64,000 nucleotides of DNA from Nocardia colli (GCF_008704205.1 NZ_VXLC01000022.1:1-64000), one strand, 5' to 3'. Positions 28,701-36,802 are shown, counted from the stretch's first letter. The notes: generated by a model from the letters alone, not told the origin. Numbers and translations are program-made.

Positions 28701-28849
28701 CCGCCGGACTGCGCCTGCGACCGGTCGTACCCGCGGCATGGGCCGAGTTCGATACGAAAGCCGCACCGGGGCTCGGCCGGATCCGGCCCGCCGAACTGCT
28801 GATCCTGAGCCCGTCAGCCCCCGACACCTGCATCCTGGAGGCGCTATGA
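25760..28849 (+). CDS. Large putative baseplate assembly protein
   Basis: The 1,029-residue protein starts with a Cys-rich head (GCGTNPCGCDNCC), then AALTTREPSDLSLALLDGWA and DVLTFYTERIANEGFLRTA, the pattern of the second large wedge protein in eCIS loci. The C-terminal region repeats the gpJ-like features (RRETVRRNAAVSVQALDRL, VSDYADFASAF, VHSVPGVVYAD-type ending). The Cys-rich N-terminus could bind metal. It is coupled to both neighbours. Confidence 0.88.
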   Translation: MSTGCGTNPCGCDNCCTGIAVATPMPVANRPGLPALTYRVGTHPQFLASMRARLGSSEVPALAALTTREPSDLSLALLDGWATVADVLTFYTERIANEGFLRTATEEFSVRRLAELVGYRPRPGLSASAYLAFTVTPKQRVPIPAGTKAQQIPEPGQLPATFETAEPVVGYGNLSALTVRRRQPQLLIAETLRDTKHLVLEGALTDLRDGDRIIVEAGNVPVIYEVTHVAVDAPAGLTTVAVKLLDKQRKLPSLARSWRTAPVAAHTDDEARIQDGETPSRLELLVGALRKPASVPPADAADLPRDLRDLLGADKAGVSALLGDLVPEIAGTLDSALAHSTAANSSPSTITRMRLSAILFGATAPKFPIYDGGRITGYIDPKEIKLPVNPPVCGGGDAQERGEAHKADADPKPEYEDHPTINPPNYDPGTTLDLDAVYPAVTAGSTIVLINPKVNVPVATREVRATETVTANILGLSTKVSRLTLDKVWPDGGDTKTLHQVLDNTVVLAQPEVLTPAGESLDHKDIGCPPRAQLYAGARSMIYDDPGISCDTLELDGLFPELTPGRRLIVTGERTDAAIRAGQDPDADDAGPTGVRGEELVMVAAVEHHSARKLVCHSGGSRSDGEYYCETIDLPGDTVHTFVRLSAPLAFTYLRSSVVIYGNVAPATHGETRGEILGSGDPTKEFARYPLKQPPLTYLPAPTSAGASAALEVFVDQVRWHEADSLLDIGRDDRGYVIDTDDDGNTAVVFGAARPPTGIENIRAQYRSGIGLSGNAAAGTIATPLDQLLGVTAVTNPLPATGGTDRDRRETVRRNAAVSVQALDRLVSVSDYADFASAFAGIGAATARELSDGRRLVVHVTIAGIDDAPIAPTSALAANLRRALRELGDPDQEVQVAIRTLRALAVSAKVRIDPDRVWADVEPVLRARLLAVFGPGTRNIGRSVAQAAVLAAIHSVPGVVYADLSILDSIGETELISADPTAGLRLRPVVPAAWAEFDTKAAPGLGRIRPAELLILSPSAPDTCILEAL

Positions 28850-31050
28850 CCCTGCCAGCCCACCGAGGCGACCAGCTGTATCGGCTGGTGCCCGCGATCT
28901 ATCGGGCCCGCGACGAACAGGCCGGATTCCCACTGCGGGATCTGCTGCGGGTCATCAGCGAACAGGTCGGCCACGTCGAAGACGACCTCGACGGCCTCTA
29001 TGACAACTGGTTCATCGAGACCGCCGCCGACTGGGCGGTGCCCTACCTCGGCGACCTGGTCGGCTATCAGCCCGGCAGCGCCGCAGGCGAACTCGCCCAG
29101 GCCGCGCCCGAACAAGTACGAGCGTTGATCCCGCGTCGCGAGGTCGCCGACAGCGTCCGCGCGCACCGCCGCAAAGGAACCCTGGCGTTGCTCGAGGAGC
29201 TGGCCGCCGACGTAGCGGGCTGGCCCGCGAAAGCGGTCGAGTTCTACCGGCAGCTCGCGGTCTTCCAGCACCTCGACCACATACACCTCGATCGGGGGGC
29301 GGTGGCCGATCTGCACCAGGTCGAACAACTGCTGCGGCTCGGCGGGTCCTTCGACACCCTGGCCCGCAGTGTGGATGTGCGGCGGATCAATTCGCCGCTG
29401 GGACAAGGGTTGCACAATATCCCCGAGGTCGGGGTGTTCGTGTGGCGGCTGCGCGCCTACCCGGTCACCGGCGCGCCCGCGGCTTGCATCGAGGAGGTCG
29501 GGCCGAGCTGTTTCACCTTCAGCGTGCTCGGCAACGACGCACCGCTGTTCACCCTGCCCGACCCCGGCACCGGCGGCGAACTGGGGCTGCCGATCCCGAT
29601 CCGGCGGCATATGCTGGCGCGCCGATTCCGCGACTATTACGGTCCCGGACGCAGTTTCAGCGTCGAAGTCGGCGAACGCGTGCGCGGCACAGTGCAGCGC
29701 AAGCCGGTGCCGGAGCACGAATTCATCGTCGCCGACCTCACCGACTGGGCCTACCGCACGCCCAAGGGCCACGTGGCCATCGATCCCGAACGCGGGCGGC
29801 TGGCCTTCCCACCCGGCCATCCCCCGCACGGGGTGTGGGTGTCCTACCACTACGGTTTCAGCTCCGATATCGGCGGCGGCGAATATCCCCGCCGACTGCC
29901 CGCGGTCGAAAGCGAGCAGCCCGCGGAGTCCGCGCCGAAGATCTTCTACCAGGCCGTCGCCAAGAAATCCGGACCCGGCGTCCTCGACAGCATCGAAGAC
30001 GCCCTGCACGCCTGGAACAAGGTGCGCGACAAGCAGCCGGTCGCGGTGATCGAAATCCGCGACAGCGACGTCTACGTCGAACAGCTCACCATCGAGCTGC
30101 GTCACGGGGAAAGCCTCACCCTGCGCGCCGCCGACCGCACCCGCCCGGTGATCTACCTGCTCGACAAACAGCGCAACGCCCCCGACGCGCTCACCGTCTA
30201 CACCGAACAGGGCGAAAAATGCCGTCCCGGTGGATGTTTCACACTCGACGGGATCCTCGTCGCCGGACGTCCCATGCACGTGGAGGGCCCGCTGCAACGG
30301 GTCCAGATCCGGGACTGCACCCTGGTGCCGGGATGGGGGCTGGCCGGGGACTGCAGCCCGCGCCGCCCCGCCGAACCCAGCCTGGAAATCTATCTGTGCA
30401 GCGCCCGGATCTCGGTGCAGCGCAGCATCATCGGCTCCATCCAGGTCTACGCCGACGAGGTCACCGCCGACCCCACCCCCATTGAGATCGCCGACAGCGT
30501 CATCGACGCCACCGATCCCGAACGCGAAGCCGTCGGCGCACCCAACTGGCCACTGGCCCACGCGGCCGTCTCGTTCACCGACTGCACCGTCATCGGCACC
30601 GTGGGCACCCACGCCATCCCGCTCGCCCAGAACACCCTGTTCCTGGGATGTGTGAAGGTGGCGCGACGCCAGATCGGCTGCCTCCGCTACAGCTACGTGC
30701 CGCCGGGATCGCGGACCCCGCGCAGGCACCGCTGCCAACCCGACCTGGTCGACGCCGCCGTCCGCGACCGGCCCGGCTGGTCCGGGCTCAGCCCGTCACA
30801 GCAGGCCGAACTGCTTGCCCCTGAACGGGATCGGGTGCGGCCACTGTTCACCGACCTGCGCTACGGCACCCCCGGCTACGCCCAATTGCGTACCGACTGC
30901 GCACCCGAGATCGTGCGCGGCGCCGACGACGAATCCGAGCTCGGTGTCTGGCACGACCTGTACCAGCCGCAGCGGCTGGCCAACCTCACCGCCCGCCTCG
31001 AACAGTTCACCCCCGCCCACACCGACGTTGCCGTCCTGATCGCGAACTAG
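28846..31050 (+). CDS. eCIS tail protein, P2 gpI-like N-terminus
   Basis: The product is 734 residues from the overlapping ATG. The N-terminal 150 residues match the phage tail I pattern: LYRLVPAIYRARDEQAGFPL, DDLDGLYDNWFIETAADWAV, YLGDLVGYQPG and RRKGTLALLEELAADVAGWP. The rest is beta-rich with a parallel beta-helix-like part, which may reach to the particle exterior. It may serve partly in place of a fibre, which is otherwise not recognised here. Confidence 0.85.
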   Translation: MTLPAHRGDQLYRLVPAIYRARDEQAGFPLRDLLRVISEQVGHVEDDLDGLYDNWFIETAADWAVPYLGDLVGYQPGSAAGELAQAAPEQVRALIPRREVADSVRAHRRKGTLALLEELAADVAGWPAKAVEFYRQLAVFQHLDHIHLDRGAVADLHQVEQLLRLGGSFDTLARSVDVRRINSPLGQGLHNIPEVGVFVWRLRAYPVTGAPAACIEEVGPSCFTFSVLGNDAPLFTLPDPGTGGELGLPIPIRRHMLARRFRDYYGPGRSFSVEVGERVRGTVQRKPVPEHEFIVADLTDWAYRTPKGHVAIDPERGRLAFPPGHPPHGVWVSYHYGFSSDIGGGEYPRRLPAVESEQPAESAPKIFYQAVAKKSGPGVLDSIEDALHAWNKVRDKQPVAVIEIRDSDVYVEQLTIELRHGESLTLRAADRTRPVIYLLDKQRNAPDALTVYTEQGEKCRPGGCFTLDGILVAGRPMHVEGPLQRVQIRDCTLVPGWGLAGDCSPRRPAEPSLEIYLCSARISVQRSIIGSIQVYADEVTADPTPIEIADSVIDATDPEREAVGAPNWPLAHAAVSFTDCTVIGTVGTHAIPLAQNTLFLGCVKVARRQIGCLRYSYVPPGSRTPRRHRCQPDLVDAAVRDRPGWSGLSPSQQAELLAPERDRVRPLFTDLRYGTPGYAQLRTDCAPEIVRGADDESELGVWHDLYQPQRLANLTARLEQFTPAHTDVAVLIAN

Positions 31051-31059
31051 GAGATTCCG

Positions 31060-32400
31060 ATGCGTGGAGACTTTTCCCGGCTGACGCCGGACCCGGCCGA
31101 CTACAGTCTCGTCCTGCTGCAACAAGGACGAGTGCTGGTCGAATCGGACTGGAATACCGCCATGGCCACTCTGATCGGGGCCCATCGCGGCCTCGCCGCC
31201 GACCTTATCGGCCCGCACGGCGGGCCCGACGGACATCTCGGCTTCGGGCCGCACCCCATCAGCAACGGGCACCGCGATCTCGAATTGACCGCCGGCATCT
31301 ACTACGTCGACGGGATCCGCGCCGAGCTGCCCGCCGACCTCGACAAGGTGCACTGGACCGACCAGCCGTACCCGATCGCGATCACCCCGCCACCGCGGCT
31401 GCCCGAGCCGCCGTATGTGGTGTATCTGGATGTGTGGGAACGCCACGTCAGCACCCTCGAGGACGATCGTATCCGCGAGGTCGCGCTCGGCGGACCCGAC
31501 ACCACCTCGCGCCGTCAGATCATCTGGCAGGTCCGCGTCGCCGAATACCCCGGTGACAAACCCCAATGCGGGAACTTCCCGCTCGAGCAGTGGCGCGCCG
31601 GACTCCATGGCAACCCACCCATGCTGCGAGCGACGACCGGACACCCACCCGCCAACGACGACCCCTGCCTGGCCGCGCCCGACGCCCGCTACCGCGGCGT
31701 CGAGAACCAGCTCTACCGCGTCGAAATCACCTCCGTCGCCGACCCGGCCGTCAAGAACTCGGTGACCTCGTTCGTCTGGTCGCGCGAGAACGGATCGGTC
31801 GCCGCCGCCTGGACCGGCACCCTCGGCAACCGGCTGCACGTGGCCGGGATCAAAGACCTCAAACACGGCTTCGCCGCCGAGGACTGGGTCGAATTGACCT
31901 GGGACACCCTCGAATACGCTGGCGTCGCGGGCACCCGCGTCCGGCTCAGCGGTGTCGACGGGAACCTGCTCACCTTCGACCCCACCACGGCCACCGGCGA
32001 GATCGACATCGACCCCGCCGCCCACCCGCACGCCAAAGTGCGCCGCTGGGACCAGCGCGAACGCAAAGCCGCACCCCTGGTCCACGGCGCGGTACAGGTC
32101 GTGGAAGGGATCGGCGACAGCGGCTGGATCCCCCTGGAGAACGGTATCGAAATCCAGTTCCTCACCGCCGAAACCGGCGTACCCCACACCTACCGCGTCG
32201 GCGACTACTGGACCATCCCCGCCCGCGTGGCCACCGGCGACATCATCTGGCCCTACGACGCCGACGGCGTCACCCGCACCTTCGTGCCACCACACGGCGT
32301 CGAACACCACTATGCCCCGCTGGCCTGGGTCGGCCCCGAATCCGGCTTCGAGGGCCTGCAACTCTCCTTCGAATCGCTGGCCCGCTGCCCCCAATCCTGA
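31060..32400 (+). CDS. DUF6519-type eCIS protein
   Basis: The 446-residue protein begins MRGDFSRLTPDPADYSLVL, then QGRVLVESDWNTAMATL and DLIGPHG. These are hallmarks of a family found near the 3' end of eCIS operons (DUF6519). Beta-rich remainder with YRVEITSVADPA and FVWSRENGSVAA. AGGAG precedes the ATG. A receptor-binding or surface-decorating role is inferred from position only. Confidence 0.8.
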   Translation: MRGDFSRLTPDPADYSLVLLQQGRVLVESDWNTAMATLIGAHRGLAADLIGPHGGPDGHLGFGPHPISNGHRDLELTAGIYYVDGIRAELPADLDKVHWTDQPYPIAITPPPRLPEPPYVVYLDVWERHVSTLEDDRIREVALGGPDTTSRRQIIWQVRVAEYPGDKPQCGNFPLEQWRAGLHGNPPMLRATTGHPPANDDPCLAAPDARYRGVENQLYRVEITSVADPAVKNSVTSFVWSRENGSVAAAWTGTLGNRLHVAGIKDLKHGFAAEDWVELTWDTLEYAGVAGTRVRLSGVDGNLLTFDPTTATGEIDIDPAAHPHAKVRRWDQRERKAAPLVHGAVQVVEGIGDSGWIPLENGIEIQFLTAETGVPHTYRVGDYWTIPARVATGDIIWPYDADGVTRTFVPPHGVEHHYAPLAWVGPESGFEGLQLSFESLARCPQS

Positions 32401-32418
32401 ACCCGGACAGGTCGTGCC

Positions 32419-34245
32419 ATGACCACACCCGCCAACCAGCACCGCGCACAAACCCGCGCCCTGCGGCGGCCACCCGCGCGCAGCGAACCCACGCGCGGAG
32501 CCGAACATGACTCCAGCACAACAGGTTTCGGCATCGACCTCACCGCCATCCCGGCCAACGGAACCCACGGCGCACCACTGGACCCCACCACCCGCACCCA
32601 GATGGAATCACGCTTCGGCCACGACTTCAGCGCCGTGCGCACCCACACCGGCCCCGCCGCCGACACCTCCGCCCGCACCCTGCGCGCCCGCGCCTACACC
32701 GTCGGCACCGACCTCGTCTTCCGCGACGGCACATACCGGCCCGGCACCCCCGCAGGCGACCACCTGCTCGCCCACGAACTCGCCCACGTCGTCCAGCAAA
32801 CCCGCGGCACGAACACCGGCGCGCGCCAGGACTCGACCACGACCCTCGAACAGGCGGCCCGGGCGTCCGCCGACACCGCCGTGGCCGGACTTCCCGTTCG
32901 CGTTCTCGGCGCGAGCGCCGAACGGGTGTCCTGCGAGGACGAAGACCAACCCGTCTACGGTCCGCCCACCTTGGAGCAGTATCTGCTGAAAACCGATCCG
33001 GCGCTGCAGATCATCACCTGGAATGACAGGTTCCGCAAAGGTTTCCAGACAGCGGAGGTAGGCAAAGCGGCCGCCGAGGCGATCAACGCCGCGATGAACA
33101 ACAGCCACGACCCGATGTTCAGCCTCGGCTTCACCGTGGGGGTCCCGGCAGGGGTATGGGAGGACCTGGTCGGACAACTGAAAGCCTTGGTATTCCTCGG
33201 CTTGCTGCCCGGCCAGCTGCTCGCGAAGCTGTACCTCGACCCCACCGGATTCAAACAGGCGGCCCAGCAACTCGCCGACCTCCCGATGAAGACGCTGGCC
33301 GGCGCGGAGCCACTGGGGAAGAAAACAGGCGAATTCCTGGCCGACCGCGCGCGGGAACTGGCCACCGCATCTCCCTACGACCAGGGCTACTCGATCGGGA
33401 AGGTCGTGGGCTATCTCGTCGCGGAGATCGCGCTGTTGTTCATCGGCGTGGAGGCGGTGTCGGCGGCCGCGAAGGCGCTCAGGGCAACAGCACTCGGAAC
33501 CCGGATCGCGGAGTTCGTCCAAGGTTCACGGGTACTCGAGCCACTCGCCGAAGTGCTGAGCCTGAAGAAGGCCGAGACAGTGGTCGAAGACGCCGCCAAA
33601 GCCGGAAAGGTCGTCGAAGAATCGCACGTGCCGACGAAGCCGGCCACCGAAGCGCCACCATCCACGAAACCAGCGACCGAAGCACCACCATCAACGAAAA
33701 CACCCACCGAAGCACCGCCATCGACGAAAACGAAGGATCCGGCTGTCACGGAGCCGGAGCTGACGACCGGTGCGAAGCAGGAGATCAAGAACGCTACCAA
33801 CACACCCGGCACCAAGGAATATCAGCAACGGATCGACGACCTGGCGAAAGATCCGGCAAAGAGCGGTGCCATCAGCCCAAAGTCGAAGCGTGAAGCTGCG
33901 GTCGGTCTGGCGGCAGAGCACGACGGACTGATCCCGGGGCCGATCAGCCGCGCGCCGAAGGGGCCGAAGGGCGAAGATCTGGGAGAGTTCGTCGATGCCG
34001 TGGGCGACCGATGGGATGTGAAGAGCTCACCGGACACCCCACCGAGTTACCATCCCAACCCCGCGAAGGCGCGTCTCAAGCCGCAGACCGACGCGCAGTT
34101 CACGAGCATGATCGAGAAGGATCTGGCCGCCGGCGAGAAGATCCTCATCGATCCTGACGGGATGTCGCCGGCCCGTCGCGCCGCGCTCGAGCAGCTGGTA
34201 GCCAACAACCCGCAATGGCGAGGAAAGGTAGTTTGGGGACGATGA
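32419..34245 (+). CDS. DUF4157 eCIS cargo with C-terminal restriction-endonuclease-fold toxin
   Basis: In this 608-residue protein, residues 1-35 contain MTTPANQHRAQTRALRRPPA, almost the same as the cargo at 34995. DUF4157 spans about 45-135, with MESRFGHDFSAVRTHTGPAA and the HExxH motif in LLAHELAHVVQQ. A helical middle is followed by a Pro-Thr-Lys repeat linker (33636-33731). The last 125 residues resemble polymorphic-toxin tips, with KSKREAAVGLAAEHDGLIPG, GEFVDAVGDRWDVKSS and an end in VVWGR. The D-x-W-D-V-K element suggests a PD-(D/E)XK nuclease acting on DNA or tRNA; the nuclease assignment is by motif only. The next gene begins within its stop codon and is the candidate immunity gene. 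Confidence 0.85.
   Translation: MTTPANQHRAQTRALRRPPARSEPTRGAEHDSSTTGFGIDLTAIPANGTHGAPLDPTTRTQMESRFGHDFSAVRTHTGPAADTSARTLRARAYTVGTDLVFRDGTYRPGTPAGDHLLAHELAHVVQQTRGTNTGARQDSTTTLEQAARASADTAVAGLPVRVLGASAERVSCEDEDQPVYGPPTLEQYLLKTDPALQIITWNDRFRKGFQTAEVGKAAAEAINAAMNNSHDPMFSLGFTVGVPAGVWEDLVGQLKALVFLGLLPGQLLAKLYLDPTGFKQAAQQLADLPMKTLAGAEPLGKKTGEFLADRARELATASPYDQGYSIGKVVGYLVAEIALLFIGVEAVSAAAKALRATALGTRIAEFVQGSRVLEPLAEVLSLKKAETVVEDAAKAGKVVEESHVPTKPATEAPPSTKPATEAPPSTKTPTEAPPSTKTKDPAVTEPELTTGAKQEIKNATNTPGTKEYQQRIDDLAKDPAKSGAISPKSKREAAVGLAAEHDGLIPGPISRAPKGPKGEDLGEFVDAVGDRWDVKSSPDTPPSYHPNPAKARLKPQTDAQFTSMIEKDLAAGEKILIDPDGMSPARRAALEQLVANNPQWRGKVVWGR
33636..33731 (+). repeat. 30-bp repeats encoding a TEAPPSTK linker
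   Basis: Three imperfect 30-bp units, with CCGAAGC(G/A)CC at 33647, 33677 and 33707, encode ATEAPPSTKP-like decapeptides between the helical domain and the toxin tip. Pro/Thr-rich linkers of this kind often separate a constant delivery part from an exchangeable toxin. Confidence 0.8.
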
Positions 34246-34904
34246 CAACCTACGGTCGTGCACGCGAGAACGTACGCCGCTGGCCAGTGGATGTTGCTGC
34301 GCGACAAGCCCTCGAGGCCTACTTCGACAGCCTGCCATCCGACGCCGCCGCCGAGCGCACCACGGCGTCACTGCTCAACGGGTGGAACCTCGACTTCACC
34401 GGCGCCGACTTGTCCGGGCTCGATCTGCTCGGCGCGGAGCTGAGCGAAGCGATGTTGAACGACGTGCCAATGGTGGCAAGCGATCTCTACACCGCGTGGT
34501 TGGCGGAGACGAACCTCTCGAGAGCCGACTTGAGCCGGTCAGACCTTCGCAAAGTCCAGGGACGTGGCTGCACGGCTCACGAGGCCAGGTTCCGGGAGGC
34601 CGATCTGGAGAATGCTGAGTTCGACGGCTCCGACTTCCGATTCGCGGATCTCGGCGGCGCGCGACTGCAGCGAGTGCTGTTCGCGGACACCGACCTTCGT
34701 GGTGCGGATCTGCGCGGATGCACCTTCGGCACCACAAGTCTTGCGTCGGCGCGCCTCGCCGGCTGCCTCGCCGAGGGTGCACGTGGGACGATCCTCGGGC
34801 CGGTCGACGTGGGTGACGACGAGCCCCTGCTGCTCGACGGCCCCGAGTTACAAAGATGGTTCGCTGAGCGCGGCGGAGTGCACGTGGAAGTGAAGACTGC
34901 CTAG
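34242..34904 (+). CDS. Pentapeptide-repeat protein, candidate immunity protein
   Basis: The 220-residue protein starts at the ATG overlapping the toxin stop. The N-terminal 45 residues are helical (WPVDVAARQALEAYFDSLP). Pentapeptide repeats of the A(D/N)LXX type follow from about 55 to 180 (ADLSGLDLLGAELSEAML, ADLSRSDLRKV, ADLENAEFDGSDF, ADLRGADLRGC). The right-handed beta-helix of such proteins can mimic DNA or block an enzyme. Coupling to a nuclease-like toxin gene supports an immunity role, which is inference. Confidence 0.8.
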   Translation: MTTYGRARENVRRWPVDVAARQALEAYFDSLPSDAAAERTTASLLNGWNLDFTGADLSGLDLLGAELSEAMLNDVPMVASDLYTAWLAETNLSRADLSRSDLRKVQGRGCTAHEARFREADLENAEFDGSDFRFADLGGARLQRVLFADTDLRGADLRGCTFGTTSLASARLAGCLAEGARGTILGPVDVGDDEPLLLDGPELQRWFAERGGVHVEVKTA

Positions 34905-34994
34905 CGGTCACGCCCGCCTCGGCGTACACGATGAGGCTGTTGCCGCGCGGATGATCGCCGAGCTGGCATCGATCAATCGAACGGAGCCGCCGCC

Positions 34995-36407
34995 ATGACA
35001 ACACCCGCCAACCAGCATCGCGTACCAACCCGCGCCCTGCGGCAGCCACCGGCGCGAAGCGAATCCGCGCACGAGCCCGAACATAATTCCAGCACACCGG
35101 GTTTCGGCATCGACCTCACCACTGTCCCCGCCGTCGCCAACGGCCTCGACGGCCCGGGCACACCGCTGGACCCGCACATCCGCGCCGCGATGGAATCGCG
35201 TTTCGGCCACGACTTCAGCGATGTGCGCACCCACACCGGCCCCGCTGCCGACACCTCCGCCCGCGCAATGCGCGCCCGCGCCTATACCCTTGGCACCGAT
35301 CTCGTCTTCCGCGAAGGGACCTACCGGCCGGGCACACCGTCCGGCGATCACGTGCTAGCCCACGAACTCGCCCACGTCGTCCAGCAGAGCCGCGCCCTAC
35401 CCTGCACCAGTGCACCGGTATCGGCGATGGAACACGACGCGCACCGCGCCGCCGACGATTGGTCGAGCGGCGATGTCGTCCGGGTGACGGGACAGAGTTC
35501 GGTACAGGTCGCCTGCCTCGACGAGGACGAGCCGCTGCGCGATGGCGGCGCCAACGGAGCGCCCGCTTCGGCGACCGCTGGACCGCCTAGACCGCCGCAG
35601 GCTCCCGAACCTGGTGTCGGGGTGGTCCTGACCGACGAGGACAACCAAAAGTTCGCAAGGGAGCGCAAGGCTGTCGATGTGTATGTGAAGTACTCCGAGC
35701 AAGCCCTCGACAACCAGTCCCGGACCGGCGTGCCCGCTCTCGTCACGCTTGGTCAGATGGTCCTCGAAAGCGGCTGGACGCCGGATAAGAGTGCCAGCTA
35801 TTTCGGTGTCAAGGGCGATCCCAAAGCCGGTCCCGACAAAGTTGTATGGCTGTCGACACCGGAACCGGTAACCGCGGCGCGAAAGCTGCGCGAAATGTAC
35901 GGGCATTACCCAGAATTCGCCGAGGGAGAGATCAAGCCGGGGGCCGAGACCTATCAGGTCACGCTGCCGTTCCGACGTTACGCCAATGTTGCCGACGCGA
36001 TCGACGACCATAGCCGAGTTCTGGGGTCGGGGAAATACTCGAAGGCTTGGCAGAATCCTACTGACCCTGAGCAGTTCGGCAGAGCCATTGCTGCCGCTGG
36101 TTACAGTGCCGGAGACAGGACGAAGTACAGTGCGGATCTCGTTTCGATCATGCAGACGCTGAACAAGGCCGCTGCTTACGCTAGACAGAACAAGAAACTG
36201 GACCCGGTCCGTCAGATGATCGACGTCCTGAAAGTGAGCAAGTCGCCGGAGAGCTACGAGCAGGCTCGCCGGCTGATCCCCCAAGCGATTCCCGGCTTCG
36301 AGGCGCTGCCCGCGCAGTCCCGGCTACCCAAACTGCGGGAACTGGAGAACCGGCTGATCAATGCGGGCCAACCCCCTGACGTCGCCGCGAAGGTCTGCCA
36401 GCCGTGA
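34995..36407 (+). CDS. DUF4157 eCIS cargo with glucosaminidase domain
   Basis: The 470-residue protein shares its N-terminus (MTTPANQHRVPTRALRQPPA) and the DUF4157 region (MESRFGHDFSDVRTHTGPAA, VLAHELAHVVQQ) with the cargo at 32419. From about residue 225 to 390 it is a GH73-type glucosaminidase: TLGQMVLESGW with the catalytic Glu, SASYFGVKGD, RRYANVADAIDDH and YSAGDRTKYSADL. It would cut glycan strands of peptidoglycan. No signal peptide, so delivery by the injection system is plausible. I see no adjacent immunity gene. Confidence 0.88.
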   Translation: MTTPANQHRVPTRALRQPPARSESAHEPEHNSSTPGFGIDLTTVPAVANGLDGPGTPLDPHIRAAMESRFGHDFSDVRTHTGPAADTSARAMRARAYTLGTDLVFREGTYRPGTPSGDHVLAHELAHVVQQSRALPCTSAPVSAMEHDAHRAADDWSSGDVVRVTGQSSVQVACLDEDEPLRDGGANGAPASATAGPPRPPQAPEPGVGVVLTDEDNQKFARERKAVDVYVKYSEQALDNQSRTGVPALVTLGQMVLESGWTPDKSASYFGVKGDPKAGPDKVVWLSTPEPVTAARKLREMYGHYPEFAEGEIKPGAETYQVTLPFRRYANVADAIDDHSRVLGSGKYSKAWQNPTDPEQFGRAIAAAGYSAGDRTKYSADLVSIMQTLNKAAAYARQNKKLDPVRQMIDVLKVSKSPESYEQARRLIPQAIPGFEALPAQSRLPKLRELENRLINAGQPPDVAAKVCQP

Positions 36408-36570
36408 CCCCGCCTCGCGCCGGGTAGCCCGCGACCGGGGAGACTCGACGACCGCCGCCCCCAGCGCGCCGGGGACACCGCTGGAACCCTCGACTCGGCG
36501 GGAGATGGAGACGCGCTTCGGCGACGTGCGGGTGCGCGTCGGCTCGTCGGCCGACGCGGCGACCCGCTAG
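36408..36570 (+). pseudogene. Remnant of a third DUF4157 cargo gene
   Basis: Downstream of the glucosaminidase stop, one frame reads GTPLEPSTRREMETRFGDVR and then VGSSADAATR before TAG at 36568-36570. This aligns with GTPLDPHIRAAMESRFGHDF and GPAADTSAR of the neighbouring cargo. The usual N-terminus and the HELAH helix are missing, so it is a truncated relic ending about 260 bp before the left attachment site. Confidence 0.7.
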
Positions 36571-36770
36571 AAGCGGGCCAGCAGCTCGGAGAGACGAACT
36601 CTCAGTCGTGCAGGTGGTGTGATGGCGAGCGCCGCTGCCAGCATCACCGCAATCAGCACGGCTGCGGCTTCCCGGGGATCAGTATCGGGTCTGAACTGCC
36701 GGGCGGTGAGGATCATCGCTGTCACCGTCACCGCTATGAAGGCCGTTGCTGATGACAAGGTCCACCGCAC
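36567..36770 (-). CDS. Possible small membrane protein
   Basis: A GTG start at 36770 gives 67 residues with two hydrophobic segments (SSATAFIAVTVTAMIL and AAVLIAVMLAAALAI) and a basic tail. No good ribosome binding site was found. Its stop overlaps the DUF4157 remnant's stop on the other strand. It belongs to the chromosome side of the left attachment site. The composition is protein-like but the family is unknown. Confidence 0.35.
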   Translation of the reverse strand: MRWTLSSATAFIAVTVTAMILTARQFRPDTDPREAAAVLIAVMLAAALAITPPARLRVRLSELLARF

Positions 36771-36802
36771 GTTGAAAGCGTGTCGTTCTACCCCTGAAAA
36801 GC

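Larger units (their letters stand above)
12641..36407 (+). other. Extracellular contractile injection system (eCIS) locus
   Basis: This is a co-directional run of phage-tail-related genes in an order typical of actinobacterial eCIS: sheath, tube, accessory proteins, DUF4255 cap, AAA+ ATPase, tube initiator, LysM, hub, spike, PAAR, gp25, baseplate proteins, tail protein, DUF6519, then DUF4157 cargo. Most junctions overlap by ATGA or GTGA. There is no capsid, terminase, portal or lysis gene, so it is not a prophage. An Afp14-type tape measure and an Afp13-type fibre were not recognised. Confidence 0.93.

Noticed and set aside
12641-36407. Prophage or type VI secretion interpretation of the tail genes.
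   Set aside because: No capsid, terminase, portal or lysis genes; no TssJLM membrane complex or TssB/C pair. The DUF4255, AAA+ and DUF4157 genes are eCIS hallmarks.
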